Shown here: piece by piece, positions 48,778-60,879 of the stretch
Numbering within the stretch: the stretch's first letter is position 1
Layout of the letters: every line of letters starts with the position of its first letter
DNA from: Pipra filicauda
Taxonomy: Eukaryota; Chordata; Aves; Passeriformes; Pipridae
Direction of reading: 5' to 3'
Assembly: GCF_003945595.2 (NCBI RefSeq)
Contig: NW_024104332.1
Location: 868,001-932,000, forward strand
Length of the DNA stretch: 64,000 nt
Made by a program: the position numbers and the translations under genes
The notes under the pieces: generated by a model
Databases searched by the model: none
Told to the model about the DNA's origin: nothing
What the model saw: the letters and a program-made list of their open reading frames with translations, nothing else

Positions 48778-49020
48778 ATAGAATCGTAGACTTATTAAGA
48801 TTGGAAAAGACCTCTAAGATCAGCAAGTCCAACTGTTCACCCAGCACCACTGTGGTTTCTTGCTGAAATGTGTCCCCTAAATGCCACATCCACAGATCTT
48901 TTGAACACTTGCAGGGATGGTGATTCCACCACTGCCCTGGGCAGCCTGTTCCCATGCCTGACCACCATTTCAGTGAAGAAATTTTTCCCAATATCTAATG
49001 TAAACCTCTCCTGGTGCACA
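48778..49020 (-). mobile_element. CR1 LINE 3' fragment, minus orientation
   Basis: About 240 bp: 'tagaatcgtagacttattaagattggaaaagacctctaagatc', 'gcaagtccaactgttcacccagcaccact', 'cacttgcagggatggtgattccaccact', CCTGGGCAGCCTGTTCCCAT and 'gaagaaatttttcccaatatctaatgtaaacctctcctgg'. This belongs to a CR1 subfamily with the 'ttggaaaagacct' terminus, distinct from the 'ttggaagggacc' copies at 18521 and 36978. Confidence 0.94.
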
Positions 49021-49188
49021 TATTAGGTCATATACTTTATGAATTCTATGCTACTTCTGATTGTGAGTCCAGTAATTGCATCAAAGCAATGACTATGCAA
49101 GAAAAACACGAAATAAAATTTAAATGGAGGACTGTAACTTCAGTTTGAGGCATGGAAATGGAAAAAAGGAGGACAAGACTGTGATATA

Positions 49189-49226
49189 TTAAAAAATAGA
49201 AAAAAAAAAAGGAAAAAAAGGGAAAA
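49189..49226. repeat. A-rich purine tract
   Basis: About 38 bp almost entirely of A and G, with A-runs broken by GG and GGG. It is simple sequence and has no reading value. Confidence 0.88.
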
Positions 49227-52200
49227 ATGCTTATTTTTCAGCTTCCTCTTAGGTAATCATCTCTCCAAAATAATATCTGATATTGTCCTAGTTTCCAATG
49301 CTGTGGTAACCATTAAAAACGCATGAATCATGTTTTTGTGGGCATCTTTCTTTTCCCAAGTGAAGACAATATAAGCCATGACAGATGTAGCAATGCATGT
49401 GGTGACTGCAGAAGTGCCTTCCATTGGAAACCCTTTGGGGTTACAGCAAAGATGCAGGAAGCAGGCGAGGAGCAAGTGAACAAGTAAGTTTGAGAAGATC
49501 CTTTGGCCATTACAGATATTGTTTCAGTGCTTCTTGAAGGCAGAATAAGATTTACCAGGATATTTAAAAGGACACTGGAAAAATGTGAGCTTAATGTAGA
49601 AAGGAACACTCACCTGATGATTTGAAAAGTGGGAATCATTCAGCTTTCACAGAAAACAAACATTGTTTCCCAAGGGATTGGTTCTCCCCCTCAGCCAATA
49701 CACGTTTCAATGAATCCTGATGAAGGTCTGAAGAATAATCTATATCAGCTTTATGGCAGGTAAAAACTTGAATTTGGATTTGCAGGTGTTCCAATTTCTA
49801 AGGAAATGTAAAGGAATCCAGTAATACCCACAGACAAACCAGATTCTTTCTGATACACTGACTCTCATGAGCAAAACCTAAGTCATAAAAAAGCAAACCT
49901 GGCCTCATAAGTCAACAGAATGTTTTCCATCTATCCTATGATCTACAAGAAAAAATTAACTTTCATCTAGTGGATATGGATTTCCCCCTTGTGTCTGTAA
50001 AATCAAACAGACAATCATAATTACCAGAAATACATTTAGTGAGAGTTCAGAATTCCTTTAAATGGGCCATTTTTATTTAATTCCCTACACAGATAATTTA
50101 ATCCAAGTCATTCTTCTCTGAAAAATCTTGATTTATGCATTTAATAACCTCTTGGACTTCCAAGGAAAGCCAGATTTGGGACTGAATAGCTGCTATGTCA
50201 AACTAAAAATGATAAGCCAAGCTCTCTGTGCATTAGCTGTGTGCCTGGAGATTGGATTCTATAGCAGCTAATAAGGGACAAGCTCCATTTGAAGCTGTTC
50301 CCAAAAAAATAGAGTACTTGCAACTTCTATTCCCTCTTGGAGTTCTTAGCCACCTGCAGCCTACAGGGTCCTAAAAGTGACCCTTTCTTAAGCAGAGGTC
50401 TGTTCTCTTGAAACCCAGGGGAACCTCAGGACTTCGGACTCTCTTATTCCTCTGCCAAATTTGTCTGAAATTGAGCAGAGTGTTAAAAAAATACTGTAGG
50501 AAACATGGTCGGAAAAAGGCAAACCAGCCTACAACACAGCCTTTAGCATTAACAAGAGAAACAAGAGAGTCTTATTTTCCCATGACTTAAAAAGACTGAT
50601 TTTAAGCAGTAGTATTCAGCCAGGAAAAATCTTTGTTAATTGAAATAAGTTTTAAGTGCTTTTTTCTTCAGACATAGTTAACCATGTAGAAACTATGGCC
50701 CACCACATACACAGGGGTTTTTTTTAGCAAATGAAAAGTTCCATTACATTGTTTACATTTTTTCAAGAACATTTTGATATTCTTTTGTTCTTCACCTGCT
50801 TTTATATTATCACATTTTTTTAAATAAGCATTTCAGTTAATTTTAGAGCACTACCTCAGACTCTCATTTTCTTTTAAGCATTATCTTTACATGAAAGTCA
50901 ATGTCATATTTTCAGTATATGAAACTAAATACACATCCTCACTGTCAGGTTTTTTTTCAGTGTAGTTGCTGTTTCTCCAACCAAGTTCTAAAGTGTTTCC
51001 AAATAAGTTTAAAGACATCCAATTTATTTTTATTCTTGTAAATTGCTTTCTCAAGTGGCATTGTATCCTTAAGGTGTGATATCCAGTTATCAACTGCAAA
51101 AAATACTTAGAATTCCTCAGCATATGAAAGTATCTCTTCCAGCAATAATTAGAAGCACTGGATGTAAGGATCTACAAAAATGCTTTCACTAAGAAAGATA
51201 TAAAAATACAATTCAAGAAAGATAAAGAAAACAAGGAATAGTCTAACATGAACATGCAGGATATTTATCTGTTGTTCAGCTGCAAGATAATGGAAAAGCT
51301 TTGATAGAAATTCCTTTCTTGACTAGTCCATGAGCTTCCGATACTTTCAACTACACATTATGTATTGTAAGACTCACGAGTAGTTTGCAACAACATTCAG
51401 GAGTAATTTGCAACTCAGATCTGGCTTCCTCTACAGGTAAAGGGAGACTTCACAAGGCAAAGAGTAAGAAGGAAATGATGACTTGAGCCTTGCCCATCTG
51501 CAGCCTGCCATGATGTACAGCTGGTGCTGATGCAGCCTGTACAGGTTACAACAGTGTGATTGATGGTTACTCTACCTGATCCACTGAAAATCTTCCAGTC
51601 TTCCCAAGTATGGAAGTGTCTTCCTCTTCCTCCTCCAGACTGGTTTTCTTTTCAGTTTGTATTTTTTAAACACACTCTTCTTGAACTTGGTGTTCTTCAG
51701 ATAAAGAGCCCATTAATATTTCAGGTGGATTTCCTACAGCCTCCTTGGAGGAGCAGCACAGAGACACCAGTTGCAAGCTCTCTTCCATGCTAGGACAAAT
51801 ATGACTGAACTATTTGGGAGAACATTATTCAAAACCAGACAGAAAACCGAAGCTGAGACTAAGCAGAAGCCTGCCTGGCGAGGCCAAAGCTCCCAAAGTG
51901 TGGTGGTTATTGACTGCAAAATATGGGCAGTCACCTAGAGAAAGTATCTGTGACCTTTGCATTATAATTATTAAATGGGTAAAGATCTTGTTTCTATTTT
52001 CACAGCCAACTTACCTTATGCCCACATCATCATGTACCCACCCATGTGTGCCACTGCTTCCCCTGGCTCTGACTCTGTGTCCTGTTTACATGGTACCCCC
52101 TCTGTCTTCACAACACTGATTTTTTTTTAACAACTCAGTCAACTGTCAAATTCTTCATCTGGGTGAGATTTATACTGCCCAAGTTTTTGACTCTTAAAGC

Positions 52201-52859
52201 ATAACTACAGTGGATTATGGTTCTTGGATATAGCAAGAAATTAAGTTTCTTTGATTAAGTGTAGGAATACAGCTCTTCTTTAGGGAAATACCTTCGGAAG
52301 TGATCTACCAGCACTCTGAGTACAGCAAGAACAGCATCAACCTACGTAAAGTTTATGCGAATGACAAAAGTATATTAACATTAATTTAAAAATATATTCA
52401 TACCTAGACAATATGCCAGAATTGTCAGAACTTAGCTACAAGGTCTAACTTTTTAAAAAACATTTTTAGGTTCATTCTTCCTCAGCTGCAGCTAACAAGC
52501 CCTGAAATGTCATTGCTTACAGGCTATTTGCACGCTCAAGCTAATCTACTTTTAAACTCTTCTGGTTTTTTGACCCAAGGGAATAAACTGCAATCAAATA
52601 CAAATTGCAAAAATATTCAGCATTATAATTCAGTTTCCTAGAACCTGAGTTTACAGTTATCTCTGGTTTCCATTTTCATATCTATAAATCCCACCCTTCT
52701 TACACAACAGATGAATCTCAATCCGTAAACAGTTCTGCCCAGGAGTTTTACTGTATTTACACTCCTACCACATTTCATGATCGTTTTCCCCCTGTCACAT
52801 TTTTCAGGAGACAAAGTCCCCCTGGACTGCTGCCAATAATTTTTCAGAAATTTACTTAC

Positions 52860-52879
52860 AGTAAATGCTTCTCAATGAC
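52860..52879 (-). other. Unconfirmed 20-nt micro-exon-like interval
   Basis: On the minus strand TTTTATTTTTCAACAG is followed by 20 nt and then GTAAGTAAA, which is very good splice consensus on both sides. In phase 0 it reads VIEKHL, continuing the phase of the block at 52950-53072 across a gap of only 70 nt. Such a short intron is near the lower limit for vertebrates, so the pair is plausible but unproven. Confidence 0.15.
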
Positions 52880-52949
52880 CTGTTGAAAAATAAAACTCAA
52901 CACGTACATAATAAAATTAATGCGCCGTTAATGGTTCCTACCAGCTCAC

Positions 52950-53072
52950 TGCCAAGTCGTGCACTTTTAGAATGTTGCTCAGTTGATACTCTCCAGATTT
53001 CAGGGGTTGAGTATGTTCTTTAGCACACTCAAGGTATGTGTTCACTTCAGTATCAACAGGGAACTCTGAATC
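52950..53072 (-). other. Unconfirmed exon-like block (123 nt, strong acceptor)
   Basis: On the minus strand TTTATGTCTTTCTCCAG is a near-ideal acceptor, and GGCA/GTGAGC follows as the donor. Between them lie exactly 41 open codons, reading in part VDTEVNTYLECAKEHTQPLK and SGEYQLSNILKVHDLA. Residue use looks like a soluble helical protein and not translated AT-rich filler. I cannot place it in any family. With 28997-29149 it is the best evidence here for a minus-strand gene. Confidence 0.3.
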
Positions 53073-56000
53073 CTGGAGAAAGACATAAAATTATTAATTC
53101 TCAGAAACGCTACATAACTTCATACAATGTACTACCCACTATTTTGAAAATACAATTTTGCCTTATTTTTTCCTCCTCTATTTTTCTCCTCTATTCAATT
53201 TTTATCCTGATTTTATTAATTTTGATACATACTGTTAAAGCTTACTGCAAGTATAACTGTAAGACTGGAGTCTATAGCAAACAACTGAACACTTAGTTTG
53301 TTCTTTAAAAATTATATTCCTATGAGTTAACTTCTGGGCAGTTATATGAATTGCTCTAGAAAGAGATCAACCATCAGTACTAATCATTATCTGTAACTAA
53401 GTATGAATTCACTGTTCATACCAGCAAAACCCCTTCTTCCTCCAAAACAGCAAAAAACACTTAGGTGGTTCAACACACCAGTAAGAGGAAAGAAGACACC
53501 ACTGTGGATGCAGTGAGAGATAATAAAAAATGGCAAATAAAGTTTTTCTGTCATTTATACTCACAAAATAGTTCATGTAACAATATGGGTGTAAGTGACA
53601 AAACCTCAGCCTGATCCTTGTATTGTTCATGCCATTTATGTACCTGCTACTGGAGTAAGTTATGATGCTCAAAAAAAGGAGGTTGTTGAATTGTTAGTAT
53701 AAAATCCCTTACATTAAATTCAGGAAAATCTCTTGTTTTAGTAACTATTTTGTGGAAGACAAACAAAAGTTAAAGTCAAAATTCAGGTAAATTAATTAAT
53801 TTTCCTCAAACAATGTTTTGAAGTTGTTGAACAGCAAGTTTAAAACTAGCAATTTAAGACACAGTGACTTGTCCTACTATTAGAAGAAGTTAACTTCTAT
53901 AAACCTTTCCATTTCATCAATGAGCAGCTGGAAGGCTCCTTCAGTTTGGACCTAAAGAACTACTCCCATTGTCCAAATTGTATTTTATCTTCTTCTCTTT
54001 ATTTTCTCTAGGCTTTCCTCCCCTACTGGAGATGATAAGAACAAAGCTGAGTTGTACTACCAAGCTCAGTGCAGCCCAGCCTGTGGTGTAATTAATGAAT
54101 TATCAACTAAATGAAACATTTCCTACTAGGATTATAAATGGAAAAAAGCTTGTACGTGGACTACAGTAACAGGCAGCTCTGGATATGCAGCTTTGACAGC
54201 CTCTCCAAAGCAGCAAACCAGGGAGACAGCATCTACCTTGGATCTGCACCTCTGGAACAATCAGTTACAGAGCTGGAGCAAAGTCCTTTTTCGGGACTCT
54301 ATATTTGAGCATCAATTTATTTGTAATGGTTAACTACATGCTTGAAAATCACAAATAGTTAAACCACATGCTTTAAAATGACCAAAACTAAAGAAAAAGC
54401 TGTTACTATGGGACTGGGTGACAGAGCTAAACTGCCAGAATTAAATGCATGTATTTATGTACACAGTGAGTCTCTGACCTACTGCAAGACACTGTACAGT
54501 CTGACCAGAAGCAGATCATAGTCTGAGGTCACAACTGTACAGTCCACTTGGCCTCACCTATGCACAGCTAACAGGCCCCAAAAAGCAGATTAGACAAGTA
54601 TGATCATATAGAATTTAGCTGAGAACATCTGTGAGCCTGCACAGGCTTTAGTCTGTCCCAGGGACACTCACAGAAAAGCTGAGGAGACCAAGAGTGAATT
54701 CCACTGGCTTAGTGAGGTACAGTACAACGAGCCAGTTCAGGTGGGATTAACAGGGATCTGCTTTGACCTGACACTTCAGAAGCTGAGGACAAGGACCAGA
54801 AAGCTTCCAGGCACACCAGGCAGGGAAGAGAAGCTGCATCACAACACCTCACATGAATTGTAGAGAAAGAAACATCAGCAGCTGCAAGAAGCCTCATGGG
54901 AAAAACTGGCTAAGAAAACCGGCATTCTACTGACAAAACACCGGACTAGAACTGGGAATGAAGGTTTATATCAGCCCCGCTCTGCAAGGTTACTGGCATG
55001 TGCTATTCTCCATTTTTCCATTTGCTCTCTATCCCTATTTTCCATGGAGGTTAGCCCTATGACTTGCATTAACAGGCAAAGCCACTGTATTCTTCAAAAG
55101 ATCTTCCTTGCAAGTGTAACACTCTCAAAAAGTCAAAATACATGTAGTTAATCTTGCAGCCTCATTTTCCTTGAGTGCGGTCTAAGATTAGTCAGCAGAC
55201 TAGGAGATTTATTACTAACTCTAATTAACCAAGCTAAATGGCTTTATTAAAAATAGATTGTCATTAAAGAATGTAAGGAGGGCAACAGTGCACAATATAT
55301 TTTAAGGACTGCACCAGTCATTACAAAACCACTTCCCAAGACACCACAGATTGCTGAAGACTTGGTTGATGGTTTGTGTTTGTAACATTTAGGAAATTCT
55401 GCTGTGAGAAGCTTTAAAGGAAAGACTGAAATTGCCATACTCTTTAAAATGTCCATCAACCGGTAAGATTAAAAAGGGAATAAAATGAATGTATTTTAAC
55501 CTGAAAATGCACACACACAGCAGGGATAACCACTAACTTTTTAAAAAATTGTTTGCACTAAACTTGGTGGGAGCCACCCCGTTAATTTGTAGGAATGAGC
55601 ATACAACAAATTTCAGAACTACAAACTGTCAAAAGAATATAATTTTGTCTCCCATTTCAGAAGCTCTCCAAACTGCATGTTCTACAAGGATGCTATTAAC
55701 CAGAGTCAAACTTTTTAAATGATTATGAAGATAATTAAGCTAATGACTTAATGATCAGTGTGAGCACATCTATTACAGACCCAAGACCTGGAAGACATTT
55801 TCAGTGGACTGTGGCTTCAATCGCAAGATAATAAATAAGGGTTACTTTAATCTGGCATTGTTAATATAGGCAGGAATCATAATATGTTTGTGACTAAAGT
55901 TCCAGATTTTTATAGAATTGCATGCCAAGTTCTGATTGTGTTTCAGCCTCACTATTCTCACAGATCTCTGAAGTCCATTTGAAGAAAAATCCACAGATTT

Positions 56001-56597
56001 TCCAAAGTTAGGAAAGATTAAAATAAATCTGTGGTATTTATTACATACAGACTAAAGAGCAGAGTAAGGAGATTAACTAGAAGTGAGTATAGTCCCAGTA
56101 TGTGTCACTGCCTTCATGCAAATCTTTCTTTCTGTACTCCTTGTCTGACAAAAGTTTCACCTTTCAAGCACTGCAAATTTGAACAACTAAAATTATAAAG
56201 CAAAAAAGACATACTATAAGCATGCTTTTTGCAAACTGTTCTCATTCACTTTCTGGAGCCAAACCAATTAGCAAATGCTACCAGACTCAGTCATTTCAGA
56301 GTGAAACAAATCTAGGAAAGATGAGGCAGTCTGAATAGAAGTGACTGAAAGTCTTGCATTTTCCAGTAGAAAACAATCCCCAGATACTACTTCAGGAACT
56401 ACTGCTGGAAATGATTGCTGTAACATTCAAAAATATCATAAAAAGAGGATAATATAAAATATTAATATTTTTACCATTCCTGACTATCTGAAGTACTTCT
56501 GAAACTATAGTTTTTTCCTCTTGGCAGTGATAATCCTGTATCCTACTAGAACAAGGGACTTGGCCTCAGCTGTTGAGACAATTCAAAGCTGTGGTTC

Positions 56598-56739
56598 CTA
56601 CTGCTGGGTCTGAGTGGCATCAACAGTGGTATTGCTTGTGATGGCCCCATGAAATGCTGATTTCAGGAGCTCTCCAGCACACACCAGGTGGCAGTCACAG
56701 GGTGAATTTATCAAGTCTTCCTCTGAGTTGATTTCCTGC
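56598..56739 (-). other. Unconfirmed exon-like block running to a stop (142 nt)
   Basis: After GGTAGCTTTCTCAG on the minus strand, one frame stays open for 46 codons to a TAG. It begins QEINSEEDLINSPCDCHL. There is no good internal donor except a GTGTGT after CACCTG. It could be a terminal exon or chance. No poly-A signal is evident close by, and no family is recognised. Confidence 0.18.
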
Positions 56740-59219
56740 CTGAGAAAGCTACCAAGGAGTTTCGATGCAATACCAGCCTAAGGTGTTCTCTCACAGTATT
56801 TCCAGGATAGATTATCACTGTCTTCATTTAACAAGGTATCAGAACTTCAGTTTATGTGAGGCATTGCTCAGTATGTATGTTCTGAGCTCCTCAAAAGGAA
56901 CACAAGTTACCTACGAAATTAAAGGTCAATATAGATTATTTTCCCCCAGATACAAATATTTATCCCTAGAAAATAAATGTGGTATTTTTATCCTAAAAGC
57001 TTCCTACAGTAAAAATGTTCAAGAATGCTAATACAAAGACAGCTCTTCTCCCCTAACAAATTTGGGCAATGAAGTGTCATTATTTAATCTTTATTCGATT
57101 ATTTCCAATTGCTAAATCCTTAGGGGAACAGAGAATCTATTATACAAGCTGAGACCTTGCATAACAAGGCTCTGTGAAACATGTTTATTACAAACACTGA
57201 TTGCAAAGTCTGATGCTACTTCAGCACTGGGAAGAGTCATGTGCATGCCAAAATTCAGGAAAATGTACCGAGTGCTAAGGAGTCAAAGCAATATAACACG
57301 GTTTTGTTCACTCCTGTATCTGCCATGTACTAGACATTTGTACTATGACAAACATGAAAACCTATTAAGCTTCCCTTACATCCATATGAAAGAGAAAGCT
57401 ATGCCCTTCCTGCCTGTGAAATTAAACACCCCATTACTTTATCATCAAAGGCAAGGAACACTGCATTCAAAAAAGCATCTCAGAAAGAATCTCTGTGAAC
57501 CAACCCCATTCTCAGTGTCCTCTGACAATGTCACTGGCAACGGTAAAAGCAGACAGTACATTGTCACTGCCCAAACTGTCACTTCACAGCTACACTACCC
57601 CTTATCTAAAGTCACAGGTGTAACAGCCTATCAGCCACCCACAGAAAGCTGCCATGACTCTTAGGCTATTTACACACAGTATTTCCAGAGTTCTCTAAAA
57701 TAAAAGGCAGTAAACTACAAAAGTCAGGATTGCAGGAACTCAAAGGCATTTCATGCCCCAACACTTCACAGGTCTGAAAACAAAAACCAAACCAGAAGGA
57801 AGACAAATACCTTCCCTTTTTAGTTTGTTTGTGGTGTGTGTATATGGGGTTTTTCCGTTTTATTTAAGAGTCTGAACAATATGAGGATTTACAATTTACC
57901 CCAGACCAAGCTGAAATTCTCTGGCACAGCTGCTAAACTCAACTCATATCCTCTGAGTCTCAAACCATTCCTTAATTTTTCTGAATGAAACAAATCTTGT
58001 CTTGATGGAAACTGTTACGCAATTAAAGCAATTTACCCTTAAAGCTCTTGGAAATCTTTCTTTTCTGTCCAATCTTTGATTTTTACAGTAAGACTGCCTT
58101 TTCTTTTCGGATAGCAGGGCTCTTCAGAGCAAGCCTACACCTTTCTTTTTCCTCGGGGAAGACACAAGAGACTCATTTGTCAAAACATACAGAAGGCAAT
58201 GAATAGATAAGTGGAACTGATCTAAATCATCTCACAGCTGAGAAAAATGCAGTGGAGTTTAATAGAAAACAGAAAACATCCAAATCAGTTCGTCTAAATC
58301 ACAGCTTGACCTTGTCTATATCATTATTACACGAAAGCCTACGTTTCTCCTCGCTCAGATGTTAAAAATTGAAGGCAAACAGAAGTAGCTTCACTATGCA
58401 ACTGTGTGAGGGAGGAGACGGAGCAATCTTTTTTTTGCCAAAATTGATGACTATCATCAGTAGTTCCCATTTGAAAACGGTGAAGGTCATTCTAAGACTG
58501 CAGTTAAGACACGCACAAGGTGCCCAGCCAGCCACAGGTGCTAGTGTATCCACACATTCCATGTAAAAAGCAAATACTAGATATTCTGTTCAGAAAGGAG
58601 AAGAAAGCAATGACAATTAAATTCTTCTTAGGGCATAGCTACTGTCTACGTCCAAGACTCACACAAGCCTAATTGTACCACTAAATATTTTCAAGAAAAT
58701 ATTCTATCCTCAGTTCTCACCCAAGACTCAGTATTATCTCTGCTCCTCTGTACTTAGAAAAAGTACTGCACTAATCACTGATAGCTACAGACATACCACT
58801 GAAATGCTGTTTTTACACAAAGTTAAAGAGAATTTTAATAACTGTTTGCTTCTTTTTCCTGGAAAATCTGATAGGCTTGTATTATGGAGGATATGTTTTG
58901 CATATTTTCTTTTTAAACACATTTAAATATATTGAAATTGCCACATTTTATTTCTTAAATATCAAAGCATTCCCATGTAAGTCAGTAGATCTACTCAGAA
59001 GCTCCATCTTAAACATATAGTTTTCACAACAGGACTTGAGTTTTACATTCAGATTTTGTCCAAACCTTCACAGCTTTCAAAACAACTCAGAGGTAACTAA
59101 GAACTCATACATTCAAAGGGTAAAAATAAACAAGACATTCTTAAAATAGAAATATATAAGTAAGAATTAAAATAACCTTGGTTGTAATCGCTCACACTGA
59201 ATGAATCTGTCTGACAGAC

Positions 59220-59243
59220 TGATAGTCTGTCTTCAGACTATCA
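59220..59243. repeat. Perfect 10-bp inverted repeat with 4-nt loop
   Basis: TGATAGTCTG, a TCTT loop, then CAGACTATCA. It would form a short hairpin in RNA or single-stranded DNA. It is too short for a microRNA precursor, and nothing around it extends the stem. Confidence 0.85.
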
Positions 59244-60749
59244 AAAATAAAGTAAATGTGAAAACACTTAAAAGCAAATTATGGAATTTTCAAACCCCAG
59301 TTCCAAAGTAAGTTAAGAAAGATTCAAATCTGTTCCTGTTTCCTTCTTTCTGATGACAAAACCCCTGTTCTCTGAGTAACTCGAGCTTGGTGCACTGGAG
59401 GTAGGTGGCTTCAGAAGATACCAAATACTAAGCAGGAAACTATTAAATTAATATTAAATGCTTTGCTGTAAGAGTGATGGAAAATTGACATAAAATACAG
59501 TAGCTGTGGATGATTTTATCTTTTTTAAATATTTTCTGTAACTGAGGGAGTATCCTTTTCTAGAAGAGTATGAAAGAAATGAAGATACTCAGTGCAATGC
59601 ATCAGCCAAATAGTCAATAGACACTACTGTATGATTAATACTGAAACAACTCCATTTCAAAATGTTCCAGTGTCCACAGTAACTGTAATACAACACATTT
59701 ACACAGTATTTTACTATGTTAATCATGACCACAGTTATTTTCTAAACATCTGAAATGTAAGGAAAGGAAGTTGAAAGCAATAGCAGGAGAATGTAGTAAA
59801 ACTTTTAGTGCGTGCTACATCTTGCTTGGCTTGCTAATAAAAACCATAAAACTCAGCTACAAAGGTTGTGGCCACATAAATCCTGCTTATTCACTTTATA
59901 ACCCTGACAATTTTTCCTTTTTTGAATAAAAAAATCATGAAGATAATATGTAACAGGTAATAAAAGTCAGATTAATTAAAAGAAAGCAATAGTAAAACTG
60001 TTGTGGCTTCAAGTTCAGGGCTAGTGCAGCTCTTCAGACAGTTTGTGAACTGGTGCTAACACTAAATTTACCCTTGAAATTGCTCCTGACAATCTCAGTT
60101 TTAAGGCTCTGCCAAATCTAGTCTTCTTATGGCCATTGCCTATGCAATAAAGAAACTAGAAAGCTCTACTACTACGAATGTCTAACTGTACCACAGACAT
60201 TCAATCACTTTTTGACTGGAGCTCTCATTGAGAGAGTCACAGAAATTATTTCCTACTATCAAAAGGATAAACTTAAAGCTGCTGCACTTCACTAGTTTTG
60301 TTTCTTTTATTGTGGCTATTAAAACCATATTTTTATATGATTAATAATTGGAGAGGTTTGAAAAAACCAGAGGAAGCTAACAATTATAAAAAGCTCCATC
60401 ACTGAAATGCAATATCTTTCTTCCAATTTTCAGCACTACAGCTTGTTTAACTTTATCACCACTATTTCAGAGAGTAACAGTAAAAAATGAACAAACTTAC
60501 TCTACGTCAAACATATTGCCCAACCCTACAGGAATAAAAGTACTGCAATATTTTAGCTTCTGCTAAAACTTTCAAACTTGTTCACAAAGGCCTGTTTAAA
60601 TCCCATTTCTCAGTTTAAAGCAACATGGCTGTGGCTGACACCGTTTCAAATGTGGGCACTGGAATGTAACTGGTGCTCTAGGGGCAACTTCCCAGCGACT
60701 GCACAGTCACTCAGAGGACTGAGACCTTGGAGCTGTAGGATAAGCTTGA

Positions 60750-60879
60750 AAATGTTCAAAAAAGCTGGAGCTCTGAGCAACCTGGTCTAGTGGAAGGTGT
60801 CCCTGCCCATGGCAGGGGGGGAGAACTGGAAGAGCTTTAAGGTCCTTTCCAAGCCAAACTATTCTGGGATTCTGTGACC
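60750..60879 (+). mobile_element. CR1 LINE 3' terminus, plus orientation
   Basis: About 130 bp: 'aatgttcaaaaaagctggag', GAGCAACCTGGTCTAGTGGA, GTGTCCCTGCCCATGGCAGG, 'gagctttaaggtcctttccaagccaaactattc' and 'gggattctgtga'. It is nearly the same extent and subfamily as the copy at 39959-40081. Confidence 0.95.

Larger units (their letters stand above)
49021..60749. other. Long unique AT-rich stretch with exon-like blocks and a possible conserved element
   Basis: Free of recognisable transposons for nearly 12 kb. A purine tract lies at 49189-49226, a 10-bp hairpin at 59220-59243, and minus-strand exon-like blocks at 52860-53072 and 56598-56739, all listed separately. A TAAT-rich block lies at about 55720-55860. 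Shorter minus intervals with good splice consensus are at 49614-49643 and 60501-60525, the latter between TTTTATTCCTGTAG and GTAAGTTT. They are unsupported individually. Confidence 0.4.

Noticed and set aside
57239..57664. 141-residue plus-strand frame
   Set aside because: Composition is unremarkable, there is no recognisable domain, and length alone is within chance for 64 kb.
59220..59243. Hairpin as a possible microRNA precursor
   Set aside because: The stem is only 10 bp with a 4-nt loop, and flanking bases do not extend it.
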